Positions 30,364 through 39,099 of a stretch of 64,000 nt of DNA are shown in pieces (the first letter of the stretch is position 1; the number at the start of each line of letters is the position of its first letter). This DNA is from Alphaproteobacteria bacterium (GTDB lineage: Bacteria > Pseudomonadota > Alphaproteobacteria > Micropepsales > Micropepsaceae), in the NCBI GenBank assembly GCA_016783965.1, contig JADHVO010000005.1, forward strand, positions 310,001-374,000. The letters run 5' to 3'. The notes beneath the pieces are model-generated. The model did not search any database, had not been told where the DNA came from, and worked only from the letters and a program-made list of their open reading frames with translations. A program made the position numbers and the translations under genes.

Positions 30364-30490
30364 GTCATGGCCCGCGAATGCGGGCCACCCAGGTGATCGT
30401 AGAGCACGGCCCGGGCCAGACACATAAGACAAGTTGCGGCACCAGCGGAACGGGGCAGCAACTGGGTGGCCCGCATTCGCGGGCCATGAC
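30364..30490. repeat. 127-bp palindromic intergenic repeat
   Basis: Perfect 29-bp inverted arms, GTCATGGCCCGCGAATGCGG... at 30364-30392 and its exact reverse complement at 30462-30490, flank 69 bp. Each arm is itself a hairpin (TGGCCCGC-GAAT-GCGGGCCA). It lies in the ppdK upstream region, 22 bp before its ATG, and ends 53 bp before the MAPEG start. The ACTGGGTGGCC...GGCCATG pattern recurs inside mutY. Confidence 0.85.
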
Positions 30491-30542
30491 ACCGAAAGGA
30501 AGGGCGCGCTAACGTCGTCGCACCGGACCAATGGAGAATCGC

Positions 30543-30944
30543 ATGCCGCAGAATGCCATCTTCGTGCCCATGGGCGTGCTTGCCGGCGTCACGTTCTTCG
30601 TGCTGCTGTTCGTGCCGGCCTCGCGCTTCTTCTCCAGGGGCCAGCCCGTCGCGCAGGACAGCGCGACCGGCGATATTCCCGGAGGCCTCGGCAACCCGAA
30701 CTTCGCCGACCTGCTCGAGATGCCGGTGCTCTTCTATGTCATCTGCCTGGCGGCGGTGGTGGCGTCGCGCGTCGATGCAACCATGCTTGGGCTGGCGTGG
30801 GCCTATGTCGGCTTGCGGGCTTTGCACAGCTTCGTGCACCTGACCTACGACAACCCAACCCACCGCACCGTCCTGTTCGCGCTATCGAATTTCGCCGTCC
30901 TGGCGATGTGGGTGTTCTTCTTCATCTCGCCCGCCGCCGTCTGA
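30543..30944 (+). CDS. MAPEG-family membrane protein
   Basis: A 133-residue protein with four predicted helices and the MAPEG-type ending YDNPTHRTVLFALSNFAVLAMWVFFF. MAPEG members include glutathione-dependent and other membrane-bound enzymes, but bacterial ones like this are mostly uncharacterised. An alternative ATG at 30531 exists; GGAGA upstream of 30543 favours the shorter form. Followed after 8 bp by a broken DUF4242 gene. Confidence 0.8.
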   Translation: MPQNAIFVPMGVLAGVTFFVLLFVPASRFFSRGQPVAQDSATGDIPGGLGNPNFADLLEMPVLFYVICLAAVVASRVDATMLGLAWAYVGLRALHSFVHLTYDNPTHRTVLFALSNFAVLAMWVFFFISPAAV

Positions 30945-30952
30945 CGGCGGGC

Positions 30953-31214
30953 GTCATCGAACGCGATATTCCCGCCGCCGGCCGCTTCGAGCACGAGCAG
31001 CTCAAAGGCGCCGCCGCCCAGTCGAACAAGGTGCTGAAAGAACTGGGTCCCGACATCGGTGGCAGGACAGCTATGTCGCGGGCGACAAGACCTTTTGCGT
31101 CTATCTCGCCGGGGACGAGGCGATCATCGGGAAGCACACCGAGCTGAGCGGCTTCCCAAGACCACCGAGATCCGCAAAATGATCCACCCGACCACCGAAA
31201 AGGACGGGGCGTAA
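30953..31214 (+). pseudogene. Frameshifted DUF4242 gene
   Basis: Three frames together spell a DUF4242-type protein: VIERDIPAAGRFEHEQLKGA to KELGPDI, then WQDSYVAGDKTFCVYLAGDE to KHTELSGF, then KTTEIRKMIHPTTEKDGA and TAA at 31212. Both joins (about 31058 and 31156) are explained by single-base deletions, and no start codon exists at the N-terminus. So the gene is dead unless the assembly is wrong here. A strong terminator follows 3 bp after the stop. Confidence 0.7.
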
Positions 31215-31217
31215 GGA

Positions 31218-31250
31218 AAAGGCCCCTCCAGCAACCGGGAGGGGCCTTTC
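31218..31250. terminator. Bidirectional intrinsic terminator
   Basis: AAAGGCCCCTCC and GGAGGGGCCTTT form a perfect 12-bp stem around an 8-nt loop, with A-tract and T-tract on either side, so it can stop transcripts from both directions (the MAPEG/DUF4242 side and the PepSY gene). Confidence 0.85.
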
Positions 31251-31295
31251 CTGTTTGCGCGGTAGGGACCCCAAGTAGCTCAAGGGCTCCCCGTT

Positions 31296-31595
31296 TCAAT
31301 CCGGATTCGCGCCCTCAGCGGTGTTCTCAAGCACCTTCCCTGTCATGGCATCGACGCCGACCTCGTAGGTCTTGTTGCCCGCCTTGATGTCGAAGGAGTA
31401 GCGAAGACCACCGCCTTCACGTTCAAGTTCGGTGTCGGTGATGGTGCCGGGCCGAACGTTCAGCGCAATCGTACGCGCCTTGTCGACTGTGATTTTTGCC
31501 GTCCTTGCCAGGTTCTCGCCGGTATAGGCGAGGGCTCCGGTCGTGCCGGAGATAATGATGGCTGCGATTCCGATCGCGATTGCAGTTTTTGTCAT
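31296..31595 (-). CDS. PepSY-domain periplasmic protein
   Basis: A 99-residue protein: signal peptide TKTAIAIGIAAIIISGTTGALA, then one PepSY domain (ITVDKARTIALNVRPGTITDTELE to KTYEVGVDAMTGKVLEN). PepSY domains are often inhibitors of proteases or partners of periplasmic redox or signalling proteins; the partner here is unknown. Stand-alone, with 150 bp of unassigned upstream sequence before glyS. Confidence 0.85.
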   Translation of the reverse strand: MTKTAIAIGIAAIIISGTTGALAYTGENLARTAKITVDKARTIALNVRPGTITDTELEREGGGLRYSFDIKAGNKTYEVGVDAMTGKVLENTAEGANPD

Positions 31596-31745
31596 TGTCA
31601 GACCTATTGCTTGGCTAATCCCCGCAGGCCTTATGAGCCAAACAAAATGGGCGACGGTGTGACCGTTACTATACCGTTTTGTCGGCTTTCCCCTCCCAGG
31701 CCAGGAGCGGCCGGTTGCTGCGCATGGCTTTGCGCGGCAATGCTG

Positions 31746-33965
31746 CTATCCCTCGATCTTCGAAAAGTCCGCCACCTGGTGAAGCGTCGCGCGCAGGGCG
31801 GCCAGCAGGTTGAGGCGGTTGGTGCGCACGATCTTGTCATCCGCGTTCACCTTCACCTTGTCGAAGAACGCATCGACTGGAGCCCGGAGCCCCGCCATCT
31901 CCCGCATCGCCCCCGCGAAGTCCTCGCGCTCCAGCGCCGGAGCAATTGCGCCCTTGGCCGCCGTCAGCGCCGCAAACAGCGCCTTCTCCTGCGGTTCGGC
32001 CAGCTGATCCTCGATGACCTCGCCGCCATAGCGGTGGTCATCCTTCTTCTCCTCGACCTTGAGGATATTCGCCGCCCGCTTGTACCCGGCGAGCAGGTTC
32101 GCCCCGTCATCGCTCTTCAGAAACGCCTGCAACGCCTCGACCCGAGCAACCAGCCGCACCAGGTCGTCTTGATCTCCTAGGCTAAAGACCGCGTTGACCA
32201 AGTCGTATCGGGTGCCGCGATCACGTAGCGCAACGGCCATCCGGTCAGCCAAGAAGGCGAGCAATCCTTCCGAGATGTGCTTGAAAACGAAATCTCGATA
32301 CTTGAGTCGCTCGCGGTCATGTTCTTCGTGACCGAACGGCGTTGTACGCTGTTGAACTGAGCTAGCGACAAGAAAGCGGTGGAACCTAACTTCCATCACA
32401 AGCTGATGGTCGCCACCGTCATTCCTTAGCATCGAGTTGATCTTCAAGCTCTTATCGAAGATCGCTCGCACCAAAGAAAAGACATTCAGCCGGGTCTTAT
32501 TTTCAAGCACCGTGCGAATGAACCCAAGCGCGGCACGCCTGAGTGCAAACGGATCGCTTGATCCGGTCGGCTTTTCATCGACAGCGAAAAAGTCTGTCAG
32601 CTGTTCCAGCTTGTCAGCCAGTGCCACTGCGATTGCGATCTTGTTTGTTGCTACCGCATCGGTCGGTCCCAGCGGCTTGTAATGATCGCGCACGGCATCT
32701 GCGACTTCCGGGTCCTCATTGTCGTTGAGCGCGTAATAGCGACCCATCACCCCCTGAAGCTCGGGAAATTCGCCCACCACGCCGCTGGTCAGGTCGGCCT
32801 TCGACAGCCGCGCCGCGCGTTTCGCCTTCTTCACGTCAGCGCCGATCTTCTCCGCGATTTCGCCCGCCAGCGCCTCGATCCGCTCCACGCGTTCGAGCTG
32901 CGTACCGAGCTTGGCGTGGAATACGATGCCGCCCAGCGCACTCACGCGGTCGGCCAGCGGTACCTTGCGGTCCTGGTCCCAGAAGAACTTCGCGTCGCTT
33001 AGCCGCGCGCGCAGCACGCGCTCGTTGCCGGCCACGATCTGCTTGCCGCCGTCCGCCGCGATCATGTTCGCCACCACCGCGAACATGTTGGCGAACTTTC
33101 CCGTCGCCGGATCGCGCAGCGAGAAATACTTCTGATGCGTCCGCATCGACGTCTGCAAAATCTCCGCCGGCACGTCCATGAACTGGTTCTCGATCTGGCC
33201 GAGCAGCACCACCGGCCACTCCGCCAGCCCCGCCACCTCGTCCAGCAGCCCCTCGTCCCGGATCATCTCCAGCCCGTGGATGAACGCCGCCTGCTTCACG
33301 CCCTCGAAGATGATCGCCTTGCGCTCCTCCGCATCGAGGATCACATGCGCTGCATGCAGCTTCTCGCGATAATCCTCGAACCGCTTCACCGCGATCGTCC
33401 CGCTCGACAGGAAGCGATGGCCCTTGGTCGTGTTGCCCGACTCAACGCCGGCAAACGCGAACTCCACCACATCGCCATCCAGCGTGCAGAGGATCGAATG
33501 CAGGGGCCGCACCCAGCGCACCGGGTTGTTCGACTTTTGCGGCCAGCGCATCGACTTCGGCCACGGCAGCTTGCCCAGCACCTCGGGCAGGAACTCCGCG
33601 ATCACGTCCGCCGTCGCGCGGCCTTTGAGATCGATCACCGCGACATAGAACGGCCCCTTGCCGTCGTCGCGCTGCTCGCAATCCTCCAGCTTCACGCCCG
33701 CCGAGCGCAGGAAGCCCTCGATCGCCTTGGCCGGCGCATTCACGCGCGGACCCTTCTTCTCGTCCTTGACGTCCGGCTGCTTCGCCGGCAGGCCCGCCAC
33801 GGCCAGCGTCAGCCGCCGCGGCCCCGCGAACGCCTTGATGCCTTCGAACAGCAAGCCGCGGTCCGACAGCGCGCCAGCCACCAGCCGCTCCAGGTCCTTC
33901 GCCGCTTGCGCCTGCATGCGCGCGGGGATTTCCTCACTGAACAGTTCGAGCAGAAGATCGGACAT
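31746..33965 (-). CDS. glyS: Glycyl-tRNA synthetase beta subunit
   Basis: A 739-residue beta subunit of the heterotetrameric bacterial GlyRS, which works with GlyQ to charge tRNA-Gly. It begins SDLLLELFSEEIPARMQAQA and carries FAGPRRLTLAVAGL, FLSSGTI, KYFSLRDPATGK, LADKLEQLTDFFAVDEKPTGSSDPFALRRAALG and a C-terminal anticodon-binding region (DDGANLLAGYKRAANIL). Start at 33965 lies 4 bp after the glyQ stop. The stretch 32160-32720 has lower GC and a less conserved segment than the flanks, possibly a recombined patch. Confidence 0.96.
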   Translation of the reverse strand: MSDLLLELFSEEIPARMQAQAAKDLERLVAGALSDRGLLFEGIKAFAGPRRLTLAVAGLPAKQPDVKDEKKGPRVNAPAKAIEGFLRSAGVKLEDCEQRDDGKGPFYVAVIDLKGRATADVIAEFLPEVLGKLPWPKSMRWPQKSNNPVRWVRPLHSILCTLDGDVVEFAFAGVESGNTTKGHRFLSSGTIAVKRFEDYREKLHAAHVILDAEERKAIIFEGVKQAAFIHGLEMIRDEGLLDEVAGLAEWPVVLLGQIENQFMDVPAEILQTSMRTHQKYFSLRDPATGKFANMFAVVANMIAADGGKQIVAGNERVLRARLSDAKFFWDQDRKVPLADRVSALGGIVFHAKLGTQLERVERIEALAGEIAEKIGADVKKAKRAARLSKADLTSGVVGEFPELQGVMGRYYALNDNEDPEVADAVRDHYKPLGPTDAVATNKIAIAVALADKLEQLTDFFAVDEKPTGSSDPFALRRAALGFIRTVLENKTRLNVFSLVRAIFDKSLKINSMLRNDGGDHQLVMEVRFHRFLVASSVQQRTTPFGHEEHDRERLKYRDFVFKHISEGLLAFLADRMAVALRDRGTRYDLVNAVFSLGDQDDLVRLVARVEALQAFLKSDDGANLLAGYKRAANILKVEEKKDDHRYGGEVIEDQLAEPQEKALFAALTAAKGAIAPALEREDFAGAMREMAGLRAPVDAFFDKVKVNADDKIVRTNRLNLLAALRATLHQVADFSKIEG

Positions 33966-33969
33966 GGCG

Positions 33970-34860
33970 TTACCCGAACCTCGGCGTGTACGCGCCCTGC
34001 GGCGTCGCCAGCCACGCCTCGCAGCACGCCTTCGCCAGCGCACGCACCCGCGCGATATACGCCGCACGCTCCGTCACGCTGATCACGCCGCGCGCATCCA
34101 GCAGGTTGAAGGTGTGACTCGCCTTGATGCACTGGTCATAGGCGGGCAGCGCCAGCTTCTTGTTGCCGCTGATCAGCTCCTGGCACTGCTTCTCGGCGTC
34201 CTTGAAGTGCTGGAACAGGATGTCGGTATCCGCCATCTCGAAGTTATAGGCGCTGAACTCCTGCTCGGCCTGGTGGAACACCTCGCCATAGCGAAACTGC
34301 TCATTGAACGCGAGGTCGTACACGAACTCGACGTTCTGGATGTACATCGCCAGCCGCTCGAGCCCGTAGGTGATCTCCCCAGACACCGGATCGCAGTCGA
34401 TGCCGCCCACCTGCTGGAAATAGGTGAATTGCGAGATCTCCATCCCGTCGCACCACACCTCCCAGCCCAGCCCCCACGCACCCAGCGTAGGGCTCTCCCA
34501 GTCGTCCTCGACGAAGCGGATGTCGTGCAGGTTCGGATCGAGCCCGATCGCGCGCAGGCTCTCCAGGTACAGGTCCTGGATGTCCGCCGGCGCCGGCTTC
34601 ATGATCACCTGGTACTGGTAGTAGTGCTGCAACCGGTTCGGGTTCTCGCCATAGCGCCCGTCCTTCGGCCGCCGCGAGGGCTGCACGAACGCCGCACGCC
34701 ACGGCCGCGGCCCCAGCGCCCGCAGGGTCGTCGCCGGGTGGAAGGTACCCGCGCCCATGTTGTCGTCGTAAGGCTGGAGCACAAGGCAACCCTTCGACGC
34801 CCAGTAGTTCTGGAGCGTCAAGATCAGGTCCTGAAACGTCTTCGCCACGACACAAGGCAT
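33970..34860 (-). CDS. glyQ: Glycyl-tRNA synthetase alpha subunit
   Basis: A 296-residue class II catalytic alpha subunit. [61 protein letters not shown], and [23 protein letters not shown] contain the class II motifs. ATP-dependent glycine activation with GlyS. Followed directly by glyS in the usual order. ATG at 34860; 79 bp upstream of the divergent M20-type ORF start region. Confidence 0.97.
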   Translation of the reverse strand: MPCVVAKTFQDLILTLQNYWASKGCLVLQPYDDNMGAGTFHPATTLRALGPRPWRAAFVQPSRRPKDGRYGENPNRLQHYYQYQVIMKPAPADIQDLYLESLRAIGLDPNLHDIRFVEDDWESPTLGAWGLGWEVWCDGMEISQFTYFQQVGGIDCDPVSGEITYGLERLAMYIQNVEFVYDLAFNEQFRYGEVFHQAEQEFSAYNFEMADTDILFQHFKDAEKQCQELISGNKKLALPAYDQCIKASHTFNLLDARGVISVTERAAYIARVRALAKACCEAWLATPQGAYTPRFG

Positions 34861-34984
34861 CCAAATGTGAGGGCCGGAAACTACAGACGCGCCAAGCCCC
34901 TAACAAGCCGCGTCCCGCGCATACTTCTTATCTTGCCAAGTGGCGCTCCGCCCTGCCCAAATCGTCTCAACAGGGGAGAGATTC

Positions 34985-36511
34985 ATGTCCAGTTTCGACT
35001 TGGGTGCCGACCGGCGCACCGTCCTGCTCGGCACCGCCGCGGCAGCCGCCACGATGATGTTCTCGACGGTTCCGGGGTTCGCCGCCGATGATATCGCCGA
35101 CTTCAAGAAGATAATCGGCGCCTCGCACGGCGAGGCCCTCAAGCGCCTCCAGGACTGGATCGCCCACCCGACCATCGCCGCCGAAGGGCGCAACGTGAAG
35201 GAAGGCGCCGAGTACATGGCCAACCTTGCGAAAGAGGCGGGCTTTCAGCATGTCGAGATCGTGCCGACCAGCGGCGTCCCCGGCGTCTTCGCCACCCTCG
35301 ACGCCGGCGCGCCCAAGACCATGGGCCTCTACTTCATGTACGACGTGAAGCAGTTCGACCCCACCGAATGGTCCTCGCCGCCGCTCGCCGGCGCGCTTGT
35401 CGACAAGCCGAACTTCGGCAAGTCCATCGTCGGCCGTGGCGCCGTGAACCAGAAGGGCCCCGAAGCCACCTTCCTCGCCGCCCTCGCCGCGTTCAGGAAG
35501 CTCGGCCGCAAGCTGCCCGTGAACCTCGTCCTCGTCTGCGAGGGCGAGGAAGAGATCGGCTCGCCACATTTCGGCGAGATCGTGCGCCGTCCGGACATCA
35601 CCGCCGCGCTGAGCAAATGCGTCGGCGTCACCATGCCGTCGGCCTCGCAGGACACCACCGGCGGCGTGAACATCCAGCTCGGCGCTAAGGGCATCGTCGA
35701 GGCCGAACTCATCTCCTCCGGCGCCCATTGGGGCCGCGGCCCCAGCCATGACGTGCACTCCAGCCTCAAGGCCGCGGTCGATAGCCCGACCTGGCGCCTG
35801 ATCCACGCGCTGAACACACTGGTCAGCGCCGACGGCAACACCATCACGGTCGACGGCTGGTACGACAACGTCCGCGCCATGACGCCGCGCGAGAAGGAAA
35901 TCATCGACGCCTCGGTCAAGGTGCGCAACGAAAAGGCCGAGATGGCCGCGCTCGGCGTCACCCACTGGATAGACAACCTGCCTTTCGACAAGGCGATGGA
36001 GCGCCTCGCCTCCCAGCCCACGGTCAACATCGAAGGCCTCGTCGCCGGCTACACCGGTCCGGGCGGCAAGACCATCCTGCCCAGCAAGGCGGTCGCCAAG
36101 ATCGACTGCCGCCTCGTGCCCAACCAGACCTATGACGAAGCGTGCAGGAAGCTCCGCGCCCATCTCGACAAGCACGGCTTCCCGGACATCGAGTTCAATC
36201 CCTCCGGGGGCTATGACCCGAACGAGACCAGCGAGAAGAGCGCGCTGATCCAGGGCGAGATCGCGCTTTACACAAGGCTCGGCTATCCGCCGTCGCTCAA
36301 CCCGCGCAGCGCCGGTTCATGGCCGGGCTACATCTTCACCGGCGCACCGCTGAAGCTTCCTGCCAGCCATTACGGCATGGGCTACGGCACCGGCGCCCAC
36401 GCGCCCAACGAGTTCTATGTGATCGAGAGCAGCAACCCGAAGATCTTCGGCATGGACGACAGCACGCTCGCCTACGTCCAGTACCTCTACCAGATCGCGG
36501 CGGTAGGCTAG
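34985..36511 (+). CDS. Exported M20-family peptidase homologue with altered metal ligands
   Basis: A 508-residue protein with a Tat-like signal (ADRRTVLLGTAAAAATMMFS to GFA) and an M20 fold. The acidic motif CEGEEEIGSPHF and the C-terminal GTGAHAPNEF match M20 enzymes. But the first zinc motif, usually HxD, reads FMYDVKQFD (Met for His), and the bridging-Asp motif reads GRGAVNQKGPE (Asn-Gln for Asp-Asp). It may use a different metal arrangement or be a non-peptidase relative. GGGGAGAG precedes the ATG at 34985. It ends 4 bp into the convergent VOC gene. Confidence 0.8.
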   Translation: MSSFDLGADRRTVLLGTAAAAATMMFSTVPGFAADDIADFKKIIGASHGEALKRLQDWIAHPTIAAEGRNVKEGAEYMANLAKEAGFQHVEIVPTSGVPGVFATLDAGAPKTMGLYFMYDVKQFDPTEWSSPPLAGALVDKPNFGKSIVGRGAVNQKGPEATFLAALAAFRKLGRKLPVNLVLVCEGEEEIGSPHFGEIVRRPDITAALSKCVGVTMPSASQDTTGGVNIQLGAKGIVEAELISSGAHWGRGPSHDVHSSLKAAVDSPTWRLIHALNTLVSADGNTITVDGWYDNVRAMTPREKEIIDASVKVRNEKAEMAALGVTHWIDNLPFDKAMERLASQPTVNIEGLVAGYTGPGGKTILPSKAVAKIDCRLVPNQTYDEACRKLRAHLDKHGFPDIEFNPSGGYDPNETSEKSALIQGEIALYTRLGYPPSLNPRSAGSWPGYIFTGAPLKLPASHYGMGYGTGAHAPNEFYVIESSNPKIFGMDDSTLAYVQYLYQIAAVG

Positions 36512-37038
36512 GACCGCACCGGCCGGATTGGCCGCGTACCATCCCAGTGCGCGGCCGCCTCGCGGAGGCGTTCGAAAAAGGCACCCTTGCTGCCAGAGAT
36601 ATCCGACACCTCCATCACCGTGCCCGGATGCGTCTCGGTATCGAAATAGACAAAGCGTCCATCCGGCCCGCCGATCTGTCCTTCCTGGCCGATCCTGAAA
36701 CCCAGTGCGGCGAACCGGTCAAAATCCGCCTGGTAGTTCCGCGTCCAGTACGACATGTGCTGCAAACCTTCGCGCCCGCTCGCAAGGAAGTCGCGATACA
36801 TGCTAGGCGCGTCGTTGCGTTGCTGGATCAACTCGATCTGGAGATCGCCGGTGTTCGCCAGCGCGATGCTTACTTCGGCATCCGAAGGCTCGCCGCGATA
36901 GCGGAACCAGTCCATCTTCGCCCGCTCGATGTAGTAGAACGGCCCCACACCCAGCACTTCGGTCCAGTGTTTCATCGCCGCTTCGATGTCGCGCACGACA
37001 TAGCCGTTCTGGCAGACCTTCCCGAAGATACGGCTCAT
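36508..37038 (-). CDS. VOC-family (glyoxalase/bleomycin-resistance fold) protein
   Basis: A 176-residue vicinal-oxygen-chelate protein starting KVCQNGYVVRDIEAAMKHWTEVLGVGPFYY, with LQIELIQQRND, LQHMSYWTRNYQAD and VYFDTETHPGTVMEV forming paired beta-alpha-beta-beta-beta modules. The His/Glu pattern suggests a metal site and possibly a glyoxalase- or isomerase-like role; the substrate is unknown. Its start overlaps the upstream methyltransferase stop by 4 bp (operon). Confidence 0.85.
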   Translation of the reverse strand: MSRIFGKVCQNGYVVRDIEAAMKHWTEVLGVGPFYYIERAKMDWFRYRGEPSDAEVSIALANTGDLQIELIQQRNDAPSMYRDFLASGREGLQHMSYWTRNYQADFDRFAALGFRIGQEGQIGGPDGRFVYFDTETHPGTVMEVSDISGSKGAFFERLREAAAHWDGTRPIRPVRS

Positions 37039-37976
37039 AGCGCCAATCCCCTGCCCCCACGCAGCACGGCATCGGCATCGGCGGTGTAGGTGCCGTCCGC
37101 CTCATGCAGCACCAGCCCATGCAGCATCCGAAACGGCGCGCGCGAGGCCTTTCTGGCTTGCAAGATGACCCGCTTCGCCGCTTCACCCGCGTGCGGATGC
37201 AGCGGATAGACGCACACCCCGGTCGGCGGCAGCGCCGCCAGCGCCTCGCCCAGCCGGTCGCTGCGCAGGATGCAGGTGAACGTGCCGCCCGGCGCCGTCC
37301 GCTTCACGCCGACCGCCAGCCACTCCGTCAGCTCGCCGCCCTCGTCATGCAGCGCGCCCGCCCGCATCTCGTCCGGCGACACCTCGCCACCCGCATGAAA
37401 CGGCGGATTGCACATCACATGGTCGTAGTCGCGCTTCATGTCCGCCGGCAGATCGAGCGCATCGACGGTCACGAACACCACGCGCTCGCCCATCCCGTTC
37501 GCCGTCGCGTTCTGGTTCGACAGCGCGACCAGGTCGCTCTCGATCTCCGCACCCACCGCTTTCACGCCCCGTACACGCGCCGCGAGGCACAGGCTCGCGG
37601 TGCCCGCCCCGCTCCCCAGCTCCAGGACTTCGTCGCCGGCATGCGCAGGCACCGCGGCTGCCACCATGACGGCATCCAGCCCGGAGCGGAATCCATCCTT
37701 GCGCTGGCGCACAACCACCGCGCCGCCGAGAAACCGGTCCTCGGTGAATTCCACCGGTGAACGGCGTCCGGCCTGCGCCATACCGTCCGCCAGAATCGCT
37801 TTGGCGCGATCGAAGTCGTCGTCGCTCACCATCAGCCGGCGCGGCAAAATGCCCAGACTTCCGTCCATCACCGAGGCGTTTTCGTCGAACACCATGCTCT
37901 CGATATCGGCATCGGCCAGCAGGCTGCGCGCAAAGCTCAGCAATACCTGATCGTTGGTTTTCAGCACGGGACGCAT
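37035..37976 (-). CDS. DUF2007 domain fused to TrmN6-like methyltransferase
   Basis: A 313-residue two-domain protein. Residues 1-70 (LKTNDQVLLSFARSLLADADI to SLGILPRRLMVSDDDFDRAKAIL) are a DUF2007 domain. From about residue 78 (TEDRFLGGAVVVRQRKDGFRSGLDAVMVAAAVP) it is a tRNA1(Val) adenine-37 N6-methyltransferase-like enzyme with SAM motif VLELGSGAGTASLCLAAR and catalytic NPPFHAG. In relatives I know, these are separate neighbouring genes; here the reading frame is continuous. Coupled to the VOC gene downstream. Confidence 0.85.
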   Translation of the reverse strand: MRPVLKTNDQVLLSFARSLLADADIESMVFDENASVMDGSLGILPRRLMVSDDDFDRAKAILADGMAQAGRRSPVEFTEDRFLGGAVVVRQRKDGFRSGLDAVMVAAAVPAHAGDEVLELGSGAGTASLCLAARVRGVKAVGAEIESDLVALSNQNATANGMGERVVFVTVDALDLPADMKRDYDHVMCNPPFHAGGEVSPDEMRAGALHDEGGELTEWLAVGVKRTAPGGTFTCILRSDRLGEALAALPPTGVCVYPLHPHAGEAAKRVILQARKASRAPFRMLHGLVLHEADGTYTADADAVLRGGRGLAL

Positions 37977-38082
37977 GGCCTGCTCGCGTGAAGGTGTCCC
38001 GGATGGGGCAATGGTCGTCTTGACCGGGCGTTATTCGCCTCCCAATCTCGCAAATGCCGGGCAGCCCCGGCAAGGAGTGCAG

Positions 38083-39099
38083 ATGCTGAAGCCAGACACG
38101 CGCAAGACAGCCGCCGGCGGTGTTTCCCCCGTCGAGCGCCTGCACGCGCTGGTGGCGGATGCCATGGCGGCTACCGACCGCATGATCCACGCCCGCATGG
38201 GCAGCGGTGTCGCGCTGATCCCGGAGCTCTCCAAGCATCTGATCGATTCCGGCGGCAAGCGCCTGCGTCCGATGCTGACGCTCGCGGCCGCGCAGCTCGG
38301 CGGCTACACCGGCGACAAGCAGATTAACCTCGCCGCCGCGGTCGAGTTCATCCACACGGCCACGCTCCTGCACGACGACGTGGTCGACGCCAGCACGCTT
38401 CGCCGCGGCAAGGTCGCGGCCAATCTCGTGTGGGGCAACAAGGCGACCGTGCTGGTCGGCGACTTCCTGTTCAGCCGCGCCTTCGAGATGATGGTCGACA
38501 CCGGCTCGCTCCGCGTCCTCGACATCCTCTCGCACGCCTCCGCAGTCATCGCCGAGGGCGAGGTGATGCAGCTCAAGTCCGAGAGCAATCTCGGCACCAC
38601 CGAGGAGCACTATCTCAAGGTCGTCGGTGCCAAGACCGCCGCGCTGTTTGCGGCCGCTGCCGAGTCCGGCGCCACGCTGTGCAACAAGGGTCCGGAGTTC
38701 GTGGAAGCCATGCGCGCCTATGGCGAGAGCCTCGGCATCGCCTTCCAGCTCGTGGACGACGCCCTCGACTATTCCGGCCGCCAGGCGCTGATGGGCAAGG
38801 CCGTCGGCGATGATTTCCGCGAAGCCAAGGTCACGCTGCCCGTGATCCTCGCCTACGCCCGCGCCGACAAGCCGGCGCAGCAGTTCTGGAAGCGCGTGAT
38901 CGAAGGCGGCCCGCAAAGCGAGCCCGATCTCGAACGCGCGATCTCCTATGTGGAGTCCACCGGCGCGATCCAGGAGACCATGACCCGCGCTCGCCACTAC
39001 GCCGACGTCGCCGTCGCCGCTCTTCAGTCGCTGGCGCCGAGCGAGATCAAGGCCGCGTTGGCCGACATTGCCGATTTCTGCGTCGAGCGGGCCTTCTAG
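38083..39099 (+). CDS. ispB: Polyprenyl (octaprenyl-type) diphosphate synthase
   Basis: A 338-residue trans-prenyltransferase that makes the quinone side chain from IPP and allylic diphosphates. First Asp-rich motif LLHDDVVDASTLRRG, GGKRLRPML upstream, and second motif LVDDALDYSG are present; YVESTGAIQETMTRA is near the C-terminus. AAGGAG precedes the ATG at 38083. Chain length (C40-C50) not readable from sequence with certainty. Overlaps ispE by 4 bp, both in isoprenoid supply. Confidence 0.92.
   Translation: MLKPDTRKTAAGGVSPVERLHALVADAMAATDRMIHARMGSGVALIPELSKHLIDSGGKRLRPMLTLAAAQLGGYTGDKQINLAAAVEFIHTATLLHDDVVDASTLRRGKVAANLVWGNKATVLVGDFLFSRAFEMMVDTGSLRVLDILSHASAVIAEGEVMQLKSESNLGTTEEHYLKVVGAKTAALFAAAAESGATLCNKGPEFVEAMRAYGESLGIAFQLVDDALDYSGRQALMGKAVGDDFREAKVTLPVILAYARADKPAQQFWKRVIEGGPQSEPDLERAISYVESTGAIQETMTRARHYADVAVAALQSLAPSEIKAALADIADFCVERAF

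Noticed and set aside
28939-30396. 485-residue plus-strand ORF opposite ppdK
   Set aside because: Rich in His, Arg and Gln, typical of antisense reading of a GC-rich gene; ppdK is unambiguous.
27667-30531. N-terminal extension of PPDK (63 residues)
   Set aside because: It reads the palindromic repeat (PANAGHP, GWPAFAGHD), which is a known look of translated intergenic repeats; the family start is at 30342.
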